NCBI GenBank assembly: GCA_963971405.1
Contig: OZ020490.1
Coordinates: forward strand, 32,079,464 to 32,143,463
From: Psococerastis gibbosa
Taxonomy: Eukaryota > Arthropoda > Insecta > Psocodea > Psocidae
Direction: 5' to 3'
DNA length: 64,000 nucleotides
The notes beneath the pieces were generated by a model. The model saw only the letters and a list, made by a program, of their open reading frames with translations, did no database searches and was not told where the DNA came from. A program made the translations under genes and the position numbers. Of this stretch, positions 54,901-64,000 are shown piece by piece (positions within the stretch are counted from its first letter, which is position 1; the number at the start of each line of letters is the position of its first letter).

Positions 54901-57900
54901 GGGACATGGTGAGACATGATAACGCGCTGGGACTGCCAGTCAGCCTAAGTGCGTGTCGAGTCTTGGTCACCTGCTAATTAATCATGTGTCTACTATGTTC
55001 CCCAAGTGGTTCGGAATCTACTATAATCAGGAGGTCCACCCTGTCAGTCAACTACCCTTCTCCCTAAGCTGAAAGAGTCTGCCCATAGGGACTCACTCCC
55101 CCCGCCAGGCTGACACGGTTGCTAAAAGCCGAAATGCTGAAAGCTGGCATTGAAAAACAAACAAACCTGCAGATCGGCCGAGGCGGATTTGTATTTTTTA
55201 TTTATTCTTCAACTTGTATCGACTGTATATTATAATTAATATATTATTAATAATTATAATATTAATATTAATATGGTATGCGAGAGACTCTATGATTATT
55301 GATCAATTTTAACATGTGGAAGTTAAAATGGACAATGACATAGACTAAAGACAAAATCTCATCAATTATTGAAGAAAAATTGGCAAGTGGAATAGCCGGC
55401 TATGTATAAAATATAAGTGACGCAATTCAGAAATTCTGACCACAGCAATTCAAGGGTACCAACTTGCTTAATTAATGAACAAAGTGAACTTAAATCGCGA
55501 AACAATTAATGTTGTCAGGTTGGTATGGTGCCAAAATGGCGCGAAAACTGTCGCAGATGGCGCGTTTTTATGGTGTTGCGAGCAGTGTCACGGCCACCAA
55601 CGATTTTTTTTTTAAACAATGATGTACTGATATAATGAGCCGTGGAGCAAGACCATCGGTCTACCAAGGGGACACTTGGGGTTGGTGCCAAAATCAACAC
55701 ACGACTTAAGTGTTTTTGTGATTAGCTTTTGAAGTTTGAGGTCATTCTGTTGTTGTGCTTGAGAGTCAAAGTAATTAATTTCACGTTCGAATAACTTACG
55801 GTGATAAGACATCCGCTTAAAATTAGTTAGCAAAAACGAACCAAATCACTCATAAAATTCTCCGTGCTAGAAACTTAGGTAAGGTTAAGCTGGACTTCGA
55901 ATAAGTTCTTTAGTTATTTATTTATTTAAGGAATTTTTATGGACCAAATTGGTATAGTGGTCCATAGGTCCCTTGTCTAATGCCAACGACCCCATGGATT
56001 TCGGACATTATTTGTATTGTTTCTGTATGCATTTTTGGCCATTGGCAAGCTGGTATACGTTCTCGATGTCAACCTACACCGGCTACAAGAGATAATGGAC
56101 AAGCTGAGACAAGCTTACCATTGACGCAATAGTGAAACAGGCGAAAGACGTATGACTCATGGCCCTGCCCAGAGGGGTGGTCCATGGGGTCCGGACCCCC
56201 CCCCCCCCCGAAATAATTTTTTGTATGTAAACCTGTATGATTTGAAGAATTTCATTAATAAATACTAATAAATTACGTAAAAAATATTTTTGGACCCCCC
56301 CCCCCCAAATGAAAACCTGGGCACGGCCTTGGTATGACTTAACCAAGTACAGATACGAGTCTAGACAGTTCTACATCTATGTTTAATTTAAGGTACAGTA
56401 CTACCCGACCACAGGGTTGCCAGATTTACGAAAATAAAAACCGGACAGGGAGACAATTGGCCATTCTATCTAGTGTAGGCCTAAATTTTTATAAAATAAG
56501 GTCATTTTCTCTAGTCTTAAATTTAGTGACTTTTGAGGAACTTTCTATCATAGTAGCTAGCAAGTTAGCCGTAGCCTACCGTAACTTAAATAAAACTGTA
56601 AAATGGCAGTAGACATTTTTAATTTCTGTAACTGTAATTTTTATCTATTCTATCGTCCAGAAAAAAAACATTTTGGCACCCACGAGCAAAAAAACCGGAC
56701 GAAGGATTGTCCGGTCAAGCATTTATTTTTTTCACCGGATAGATGTACGACAAACCGGACTGTCCGGTGAAAAACCGGACACCTGGCAACCCAACCCGAT
56801 CACGACATGACATTTGGAACACTTAAAAAGATCGAATAAACTCGGTGTATGTAAGTTTTCGAATATATACATAGTGTTCCAAAAATATGTCATCCTGTCG
56901 TGGTCGGGTAGCATGTACTGTGTAGCCTATGCAAATTAATCTCCTAATTTATTGTATATTTATGCAGATTTCCTGTGAAAATTGATTTTGTCAAAAAAAA
57001 AAAAAAAAAAACGTAGTGGGGGTACTCCCATTGACTGTTAATGCTTATGAAACTGTATTAAATTGTTACGTATTTGGAGGGCATTTTACTGAAGCATGAG
57101 AGCCTCTGGTTTTAATATCTAGAGTCTGAGAGTCATGTATCGTTGCTGACAATGCAAAACCGCATAAGTGACATTTTTTTCGAAATCGGCGTTATACATT
57201 GACTTGCTAAATTTTTAAAGTCCGCATCGTCTTATGAACTAAACATAACGAACGAAAATTTAACACAATAGAAATTAGGTACCGAACATTAGCGGGTATC
57301 ATAAGGTGCAATCGAATGCGTAATAGTTTTTCCTCTCTCCTGCAAAAGTAGAGAAATGCCACTTACGCGGTTTTGCATAGTCAGCGACGATACGTGAAAG
57401 TCTAAAACGTATAAATAAGTATGCATAAGTATAATGAAAAAATAATGAAATAATGAAAATGAAAAATAAAATTGAAAAATTCTCTGTGGCATTGGGCAAG
57501 AGTAATTTATAACGATTTCCATTTCATATGCTGTATGTCAATGTTCAAAATTAAGTGTCATTGTTCTTTTATGTTGTTTTGAAAGGCGTCGTTAACTTTC
57601 CTATGCTTTTAGCTTGTTCAAAAATTTATTGCTGCTTTTCAGTTAAACATGTAATATATTGTTAATTGGCAGGAATGGCGTTATGCCACAACGAATCGGA
57701 CGATTCGGTGCCGAGTCAACGTTATTTTATTGTAGCTGCTATTGCGTGGAGAAATAAAACTTTGAAATTTACCATTTTGAGGGTAAATGGCTTTTACTTT
57801 TCTTACACGCCACTTTTTTGGGCTCCTGGGACCTCAAAACATGTAAATGCATTTAAATCTCGAATTCAAAAATTTCGACCATCACAAAGTTTTCCTTGTA

Positions 57901-60900
57901 CTACTTATAAATAGGAAAACAAACAGTTCCTCAAGTCCCCTCTTTTTTTCTTTTATATAAACGACCGCGGGCCGTGGGACCTACCCTAAGAATCTTTGAA
58001 TTATAAGACTTCAGTGAGCAGTGCAACTAAATTGAAATTGAAAATAAAATATATGTTAATTCCCAGGAAATTTAGGATGAAAAAAAAATGATACAAAGCA
58101 TCAAAAAGCCAACGACACGTGGTGTTCCCAAGCGGTCACCCATCCAAGTACTAACCACGCCCGATGTTGCTTAACTTCGGTGATCGGACGAGAACCGGTG
58201 TGTTCAACATGGTATGGTCGTTGACGTTTACAGCAAGGCCCTCTCTGCCTACATCTGGATCCGCCGTCAGTTGTGCGCTGCCTTGTCCTCCAATATTGGT
58301 TTTGATATATTAGTAAATCAGGAGTTGAGGAGGTCTATAAAGCGTTGACAATATCAAATCCTACTTGACTGCATTCGTAGTAGGGCTCAGCGTTAGAACG
58401 AGTTAACTGTGTTAAAGGTTTGAGTTACCTCCTTAGATCATGCTTTCCTGGTACTTCGTGGGTATGTTTGATGCCGCTGTGCTTCATCGACAGAAATTTT
58501 TTATAACTAAACTAACTGAATGAAGAAAGAGTGAGTGAGTGAGGAGAAAAAAAGACTGATTGATTTATATTATTAACTAATTCTTCATTTTTTCACTTAA
58601 CTGATATACTGTATGTGTCGCCCCCCCCCCCCCTTGGAAGGCGTCATTTGGGGTCCTAGGGGGTTTTTCCATTACATTATTTTACGCGGATTCGACTGCC
58701 CCAGGCCCTAAAAAAAATGTATTTGCTAGTGAATTCTTTGACAAGCTTCAAAACTAACCTCTGAATGTTCTCCATAAGCTGGAAATTGGTGCCCTTGGTT
58801 TGGATTTTCTTCACGGAATCAGGTGCAATTTTATTGATAAGCTTGCACAAAACGACGCCATCCTTGAGAATGTCTTCGTAATCACCAGCGGGCAGGGCCT
58901 CACCCAAAACAGCCGCTATCCACTCTAGAACCTCCTTTTCCTGTTCCTTATTTCGGCCCTGAAATTAGAAACAAAATTATATCTTATAGTATTTGCTCTT
59001 AAAAGGTGGAAAAACGGATACGGTACGTCGGTACAGATACGCAGGTACAAAAAACAAATGCAGCTAAATAAGCCGGCCGCCGGTGATTCAACGGATTTCA
59101 ACGGCAGGTGTCGAAACTGCTGTCGCCAATAAAAATAAAACGCAACCAGCAGCATAATAAATTAAATCTTAAATTAAATTATCAGCAACAGTAAATTAAA
59201 ATACAAACAGCATTTTTCACATTTCTCGGACAATTAGCCCTTTGACAAGTCTGCGGCAGTTGGTGCGCGGGTGTCTCAAAATTTAAAATTTAAAAATGGC
59301 TGCTTTCAGATGAAGGAGCAGCGGCAATACAGGGGAGGCTATTTTTAAAATTCACTTCGGATATAAACGTCAGTTTTATGATATTTTGGTGCGAGATGCA
59401 GCTGCTGTCACTTGGGTGTTAAGGGGGAGTTTCAGATAAAAGTTATGATCTGCTAACAAGCTCTTCGGGGGCCGTGTATTTCTTTTAGGGACTTTTATAG
59501 ACCCAGGCCGACTTATAGTGGCCCATAGGTCCCTTGTTCAATGCCAACAACCCCACGGATTTCGGACATTATTTATATTGTTTCCGTATTCATTTTTGGC
59601 CATTGGCAAACTGGTATACGTTCTCGATATCAACCTACAGCGGCTACAAGTGATAATAGACAATCTGAGGCAAGCTTACCATTTACACAATGAAAAAGGC
59701 GAAGGCATGATTTACCAAGTACAGATACGAGTCTGCCGTGTATTAAGCTGCAGATGATAGTCAGCAATTTGCCCTTTTTTCCTCCCTATTTTTTGGTATA
59801 CGTTTTTGGGTTGTAATGCTTTAGTTTCTCGTCGTCTTCTGCGGATTCAGCCCATTTGTGGTCGGTGGGTAGTGGTGGGCCATAGATTAAAATAGATTAA
59901 ACGTATTTAGTATCGATTAAATTATAATTTACAACGTATTATATTGACTCACATGCAACAGACTTAATAAATCCCCCCCCCCCCCCTGTGTATCTGTCCT
60001 TTTCCTGCATCCTTATGCCTTTGACTTTTCATTGAGTTCAGAGTTCAGTTTCCCAGCCCCAGGACAAAAGAGTGCCCTGCATAGAAGAGACTTTTTTTTG
60101 CTTATCCCTGCTCAAACTCCGTCCCCTATCTGCGCAGTCGCTATAACGCGTTTCCATCTTCACCTCGATGAGGTACCGATTGGGTATTTTCGCTTCTTTT
60201 CCTCTGAGACTATAAGGCATTACTCAGAGGCTCAGCTGCTTTGAAGGCCTCCACAAATCCAGCAGTGACAATCAACATAACTTAGTGATAATGATTTCCG
60301 TCGTCTTATCATATTTGCAGCCTGTCGAAGTGACCGAATGTCAATCACCGACACAGCTGTTTTCTTTTCGTCAGTAAAGCGCCTATCTTCTCAGCAATCA
60401 AACAATCTTTTCGAACCAAACACGCCCACACACTTGGGTCTCATTAACGACTTCCCAGATTGAGGGGGAGGGGGGGGGGGGCTAGGAGACTATGTAAACT
60501 GAGTCAGTGATGCCAACTGTTGTTTTATGACAAGTCTGCTGTTGTTAATTGTATCATGTTGGCAAATATCCCGTTGACGTCATTGTTAACTTTTCATTGG
60601 AACCTTTGAACTCGTAGAGATATTTGCCTCCAACTGAATTTCCTACAAGCATATCTCAAGACAAGAAGACATACTTGCCATCAAAGGACGACTCGTATCT
60701 GTACTTGGTTAAGTCATGCTTTCGTTTGTTACATTGCATCAATGGTAAAGCTTGTCTCAGCTTGTCCATTATCGCCTGTACCCGGTGTAGGTTATTGTTG
60801 TTTCCTATGCTTGTTCTCAGCATTTCTGCTTTAAGCAACCCAGTCAGCCTGGCGGGAGGGGAGTGAGTCTGTTTAGTTAACTTGAGGCACCCTAAAGGCA

Positions 60901-63799
60901 AACTCTTTCACCTCGGGGGAAGGGAAGTTGACTGACCGAGTGGACCTCCTGATTATAGTGGATTCTGAACCACTTGGGGAACATGGTAAAGTCACACGAT
61001 TAAATCGGAGGTGACCAGGACTCGACAAGCACGTAGAGTGACTGATGGTACAGTCTCAGCACGTTACCATGTTCCCCTGCCAACGCTGTGCACACTACCA
61101 AGTTTGCCGCAGTTTGAAACATGCTCTGCTCTCATGGATGCAACATGGTAAGGCAGCCAGTGTAGGTTGATATCTATGACACATCCTAGTTTGTCAATAG
61201 CAAAAAATCCGTCTGCCGGATAAATACAATATAAACAATGTAAATCCATGGGGTCGTTGGCTTTGGACAGGGGACCAGCAAGTAGGCCTCGGCTCATAAA
61301 AAGTCCTACAGGAACAGGACATTATATTTATATTTATCGTTATTAACCCGACGAACACTACTACTACCAGTACTATATTTATCCGTCAGGCGACATTTGC
61401 ACACATAATTTTTTGAAACTAATACAATACAAAACAGTAATAATGGCAGGGTATGCTACCCTATGTATTGGGGCATGAATTATATCTTATAATTTCTTCA
61501 AAAAGTAAAATAATATGAAGAGGTCAGTGTCTTCGTCAATACTCAGTTCCAGTTGCCCTGGTGTGATATGTGTGCCTCCTCCACTCCCTCCTGTCTCTCT
61601 TATTCTTCTGATTATTTAGCACTTCCTCTGGTACCAGTACCGCACGCCGCTTTTATGCTGAGGTCCATCTGGTTCATGCACCTCTTCCTTGGCCCTCCCG
61701 TTCTTCGTGTCCCCTGTTCTTTCTTCCTCCAGCCATTTCCTGTTATCCATGCCCGTACGTTTATAATTATTTGTTATGTAATGTGATATGTAATGTTTTT
61801 GTTTTGTAATAGTTATAAGGGCCACGACGCAAGTCCCCTTTGATTAATTTTTTGAATAATTAATACTTACTTACTAAATACTTACTTACTTACTTACACT
61901 TGCAGTCACAGTTTCTTTCAATGTCTTGCTGGTAATTCATGACGGCTATATCCAAACTGCAAGGCCCGTCCTATTTTTTTTTTTAATAAAGATTAATTAT
62001 TGCATACTTACTTTACTTTTACTTTTTCCTCGCTTTTGTCCCTATGAGGGGTCCGCGGTACCGCATGTTTTCTTCCAATCCTGCTTGTAATTTTGCGCTT
62101 CGACAGCATTTGCTCATTCAACTCTGAGGTCTTCGTATGCATACAATCCGATCACATGGCGTGTAGAGACTCGCACAATTACAAGCACGCTACCACCTTG
62201 CCATCGAAGTCGATTTATTTATTTATTTATACATTGAAAGTGGTAATTCTCCGACGGTCTGGCAGGGTCAAATTAACCAAGTTTGGGAACGTATCAATCT
62301 GCATGTTTACGTGAATATTCAACAGTTGTGTGTTGTGTATTGTTTGACTCAGTTGAAGTTTGCTGACAGGAACCAAATGTTTTGCGGTTTGGCAATAGTT
62401 TGATTTTTTTCTTTCGCAATGCAAAATCCCTGCAGCAATTTTCGCTTTCGATGCGGTGCTTTCCTTGTAAAATTATATAACTGAAAATACGGCTTAAAAA
62501 AATAAAAATCCACGGGTGAGACACTCTTTTTTTATCTTTTTAACGCTGCGTCTACGCTTTAGAGGATATTTAATGTGATGAAGCAGCAGACTCTGGGATG
62601 GTAAGCCGTGGTCATTCTACGCAGTTCCACTGAAGATGTCGACCGCAGATGTTGACGAAACATTTGGAAGTACGCTTTCAGAACGACCAATCCCAGTAGA
62701 TTCTACTGCTCCGCCGCTCCGGCCGTGAAGGCCTTTGTGATTATATTGAAATTTTTATGTTTGTATAAGATATTCACCAACTATTTTGTACTGTGTTTAT
62801 TTTTGTATCATATGTTACAAACTGTCTTTGGACTTGACATTGTATAACTATATATATGCTGACATTACATTTTTTCACTTTTGTAAACCTCTGGCGGTAA
62901 ATTTCATAGCTATAGGCCCTGACTATCAGGTTTATCTTTCAGGCACAACAATGAAATGATATAGTATTAGCTACACTAACTCTCATACGATGCACATCAT
63001 CTAGGCGCTATGCTCCTTTTCTATGAATTCGTCTAACTGAGTCACTGCCGACAGTTCTTTTCTTTTTTTGCAAAAAAAGATTAATCGCATACAAACAATT
63101 TAATGAATGTGTCCGATTGACCTCTTCAGCCACCTCTGTAGGTTAGTACCCGTGTTGAGTTACGACACGTCTCCGATCGCTTGGCGTGTAAAGACTCGCA
63201 CAGGCTGCACTCAAAATGCGTAAAACCCCACTATTTCTGCCCTATTTTTCAAAAATTTTCTCCCGGTAATATAGGACCCTTATTGCTCTGAAAATGCGTA
63301 AAACCCAAATATTTTAGTCCTGTTTTTCTAAAATTTTCTCACGGGGGGGACCCCCGAGCCCACCTTGTGCACAATTGTATTAATTCCCCGTAATATAGAA
63401 ACCTTATTGTTCTGGAAATGCGTAAAACCCTAATATTTCAGCCCTATATATTTTTCTACAATTTTCTCCCGGGGGAAACCCCCCACTCCCCAGCCCCCCT
63501 TGTACACTATTTTATTAATTCCAGCTGTAATATAGAACCCTTGTTGCTCTGAAGATGCGTATAATCCCAATGTTTCAGCCCTATTTTCCAAAAAAAATTA
63601 AAAAGTGCTTCCCCCTTTTATGAGGTCTCGGGCCGCCTCTGTTATGTCGAGTATGTTGAATACCCTAGCAGCGTGAACAATAATTGACATGTTGCTGTTG
63701 TTTCATCGGGAATTCCAACCCATTACATAGTTATATCTATATGTTTCGTATGTGGCCTATAATATTACGAATAACATACTAAAAAATACTTACAACCAT
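51748..63799 (-). CDS. Mp20/transgelin-like calponin-homology protein (4 coding exons)
   Basis: Exons on the minus strand: 63799-63794 (probable), 58958-58759, 52755-52635, 51930-51748. All introns are GT-AG and phases join; the product is 169 aa. It opens MVGRNKEQEKEVLEWI and carries one calponin-homology domain (about residues 10-110; DGVVLCKLINKIAP, FQLMENIQRFQAAL, LFERRNIPQVTLCLYALGR). A linker (TQKHPEYTGPGLGPKMAD) and one calponin-type repeat (LNLQMGYNKGASQAG near residue 150) follow, ending in NTRHM. This is the arthropod muscle-protein-20/transgelin architecture: a cytoplasmic actin-filament binder in muscle. Length fits (family 165-190 aa). Exons 2-4 are certain; exon 1 rests on phase, start context and donor. 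Introns are loaded with SINEs and MITEs, and one holds a 5S gene. Confidence 0.93.
52132..52385. mobile_element. Terminal-inverted-repeat MITE, second copy
   Basis: Ends ACCCGGGTATTGTCATTCGC and GGCGGATGACAATACCTGTC. Inverted relative to 13432-13694. In the last intron of the Mp20-like gene. Confidence 0.75.
52635..52755 (-). CDS. Mp20-like coding exon 3
   Basis: Acceptor GGCAG, donor GTAAG. Encodes FQAALKKYGVPETEIFQTAD through LCLYALGRI, the second half of the CH domain. Confidence 0.97.
52812..53155 (-). mobile_element. 5S-headed SINE
   Basis: The minus strand starts GTCAACGGTCTTACCAAGTT and ends at TAACGCCTGC's inverse. The (CAA)n tail is almost gone. Confidence 0.75.
53290..53560. repeat. 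Two units of the AATGCGTAAAAC repeat
   Basis: AAAATGCGTAAAACC recurs at 53349 and 53467, with GCCCCCCTGTGCTCTATTG between. Same unit as 63205-63615 and inside 41556-42302. Confidence 0.65.
53629..53998 (+). mobile_element. 5S-headed SINE, (CAA)n subfamily
   Basis: + strand: CCAACGACCTCACCATGTTG to GGCGTTGGAAACAAT. It contains GTGGTTCGGAATCCACTATA at about 53820. Confidence 0.8.
54001..54140 (+). pseudogene. Possible LINE C-terminal remnant
   Basis: The + strand reads VEGTSRRDRLKKEYMDELK then TYQELKRNVQE, similar in pattern to the tail of LINE polyproteins. A short fragment, weakly supported. Confidence 0.35.
54545..54697 (-). mobile_element. tRNA-derived SINE body
   Basis: Inverse of the 17491 copy: an (AAAT)n run, then AGCCCTCTCTTACACTCAAC and CTCCGAAGCATGGCCAGAAA. 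The Pol III head is missing. Confidence 0.7.
54821..55165 (+). mobile_element. 5S-headed SINE, diverged
   Basis: Starts GGCCATACCAAGTTGAGTAG and ends GAAAAACAAACAAAC. About 35 bp of the body near 55090 is deleted. Confidence 0.7.
55925..56350 (-). repeat. Repeat P, interrupted by a MITE
   Basis: Matches 59480-59745. The MITE 56158-56331 is inserted just before TTAACCAAGTACAGATACGAG. Confidence 0.65.
56158..56331. mobile_element. G-tract MITE, perfect 8-bp duplication GTATGACT
   Basis: Ends CATGGCCCTGCCCAGAGG and CCTGGGCACGGCCTTG, flanked by GTATGACT at 56150-56157 and 56332-56339. Sister of 25083-25246. Confidence 0.9.
56400..57665. other. Noncoding interval in the Mp20-like intron
   Basis: 56400-56795 has a CCGGAC motif repeated at both ends (ACCGGACAGGGAGA, then AACCGGACACCTGG), possibly an inverted-repeat element of about 400 bp. 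No gene otherwise. Confidence 0.35.
57815..57920 (-). repeat. R780 end fragment
   Basis: ACCATCACAAAGTTTTCCTT and CTACTTATAAATAGGAAA, as at the right end of copy C. Confidence 0.6.
58108..58225 (-). rRNA. 5S rRNA gene, lone copy
   Basis: 118 bp, same sequence as tandem copies 2 and 3 by eye, with complete internal promoter and a TTTTT terminator downstream on the minus strand. Flanks match the array only for about 8 bases (ATCAAAAA), so it was inserted or moved alone. It is in an intron of the Mp20-like gene, same strand. Confidence 0.96.
58759..58958 (-). CDS. Mp20-like coding exon 2
   Basis: Acceptor TTTCAG, donor GTTAGT. Encodes GRNKEQEKEVLEWIAAVLGE through NFQLMENIQ, the first half of the CH domain. 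It begins at phase 0. Confidence 0.97.
59480..59745 (-). repeat. Repeat P, fullest uninterrupted copy
   Basis: Spans AGGGACTTTTATAGACC to CAAGTACAGATACGAGTCTG. Members at 28197, 55925 and 60690. Confidence 0.65.
60690..61310 (+). repeat. Repeat P inverted, interrupted by a SINE
   Basis: 60690-60793 and 61160-61310 join after removing the SINE, which is bounded by GTGTAGGTT. Confidence 0.7.
60794..61159 (-). mobile_element. 5S-headed SINE with 9-bp duplication
   Basis: Flanked by GTGTAGGTT at 60785-60793 and 61160-61168. The minus strand ends GGAAACAACAAT. Confidence 0.8.
62020..62215 (-). repeat. Interspersed repeat with SINE-like segment
   Basis: 62145-62215 is the inverse of the 44735 SINE head. 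62020-62130 resembles 3275-3390. Confidence 0.5.
62618..62740 (+). mobile_element. SINE-like repeat K, uninterrupted copy
   Basis: CGCAGTTCCACTGAAGATG, GACGAAACATTTGGAAG, TCCCAGTAGATTCTACTG and CGGCCGTGAAGGCCTTTG in order. Confidence 0.7.
63205..63615. repeat. Tandem repeat of roughly 115 bp, about four units
   Basis: AATGCGTAAAAC (or GATGCGTATAATC) occurs at 63216, 63293, 63417 and 63554. Units contain CAGCCCTAT, TTTTCTCCCGGGGG, TGTATTAATTCC and GTAATATAGAACC. Confidence 0.75.
63794..63799 (-). CDS. Mp20-like probable first coding exon (two codons)
   Basis: The minus strand reads CAAAATGGTT then GTAAGT, a consensus donor. It supplies the start codon plus one residue at phase 0, as exon 2 requires, and the context has A at -3 and G at +4. 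Alternatives were not found between 58959 and 64000, but a six-base coding exon is easy to match by chance. Confidence 0.5.
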
Positions 63800-64000
63800 T
63801 TTGCAAGTACAGAACTGTCAAAAATTAAATTCAAACCGAAACGGCTGCGCTCGCGGCAAAGTTCCAACTTTAAATGAGAAATTGACGTTACAACAGCAGA
63901 GGCTTACGTAAGAAACCGCTCCCAAAAATAAAACTGACATGTGTGCATCTGGAACTCCCAAAAGTGACATAGTCTCTTTTACCGATTAACCGGTCTTTAT

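Noticed and set aside
63070-63200. A tRNA or small RNA gene near 63.1 kb
   Set aside because: It is an inverted, diverged copy of the 44735 SINE.

Overview
This is a 64 kb piece of an animal nuclear genome, most likely an arthropod with a large, repeat-rich genome. The evidence is spliced genes with GT-AG introns, 5S rRNA genes of arthropod type, a muscle calponin/transgelin-like (Mp20-type) gene, and a very dense load of MITEs, SINEs and LINE remnants. I see no bacterial operons, CRISPR arrays or prophage. The species cannot be named from the sequence.

Two spliced protein-coding genes can be reconstructed. (1) PACRG (parkin co-regulated gene, a ciliary doublet-microtubule protein) is on the + strand, five coding exons from 7287 to 18597, 242 aa. 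A 14-bp RFX/X-box-like motif lies about 100 bp upstream of its ATG. (2) An Mp20/transgelin-like actin-binding protein (one calponin-homology domain plus one calponin-type repeat) is on the - strand. It has three well supported coding exons at 58958-58759, 52755-52635 and 51930-51748, and a probable two-codon first exon at 63799-63794; with that exon the protein is 169 aa. All splice phases are compatible in both models.

There are four 118-bp 5S rRNA genes on the - strand: a three-copy tandem mini-array (205-208 bp period) inside PACRG intron 2, and a lone copy in an intron of the Mp20-like gene. A SINE family whose head resembles the 5S rRNA 5' end is scattered through the window, with two tail types, (CAA)n and (CTA)n. 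A tRNA-derived SINE, a third SINE-like repeat and several unclassified repeats are also present.

The rest is layered mobile DNA. LINE remnants include a nearly full RT domain at 46.7-49.1 kb on the - strand with three frameshifts. There are many short hAT-like MITEs with 8-bp target duplications; most carry a G-tract just inside the left terminal repeat and a C-tract just inside the right one. There are fold-back elements with long arms and 3-bp TAA/ATA duplications, often one inside another, and several other inverted-repeat families. Empty-site comparison between copies lets the order of insertion be read at several loci (14.0, 16.1, 21.3, 26.4, 37.1, 38.8, 56.2 and 61.0 kb).

Regions: 0-7 kb repeats; 7.2-18.6 kb PACRG with repeat-filled introns; 18.9-46 kb nested repeats with no supported gene; 46.7-49.1 kb LINE; 49.4-51.7 kb repeats; 51.7-63.8 kb Mp20-like gene with repeat-filled introns; 63.8-64 kb its probable upstream region.
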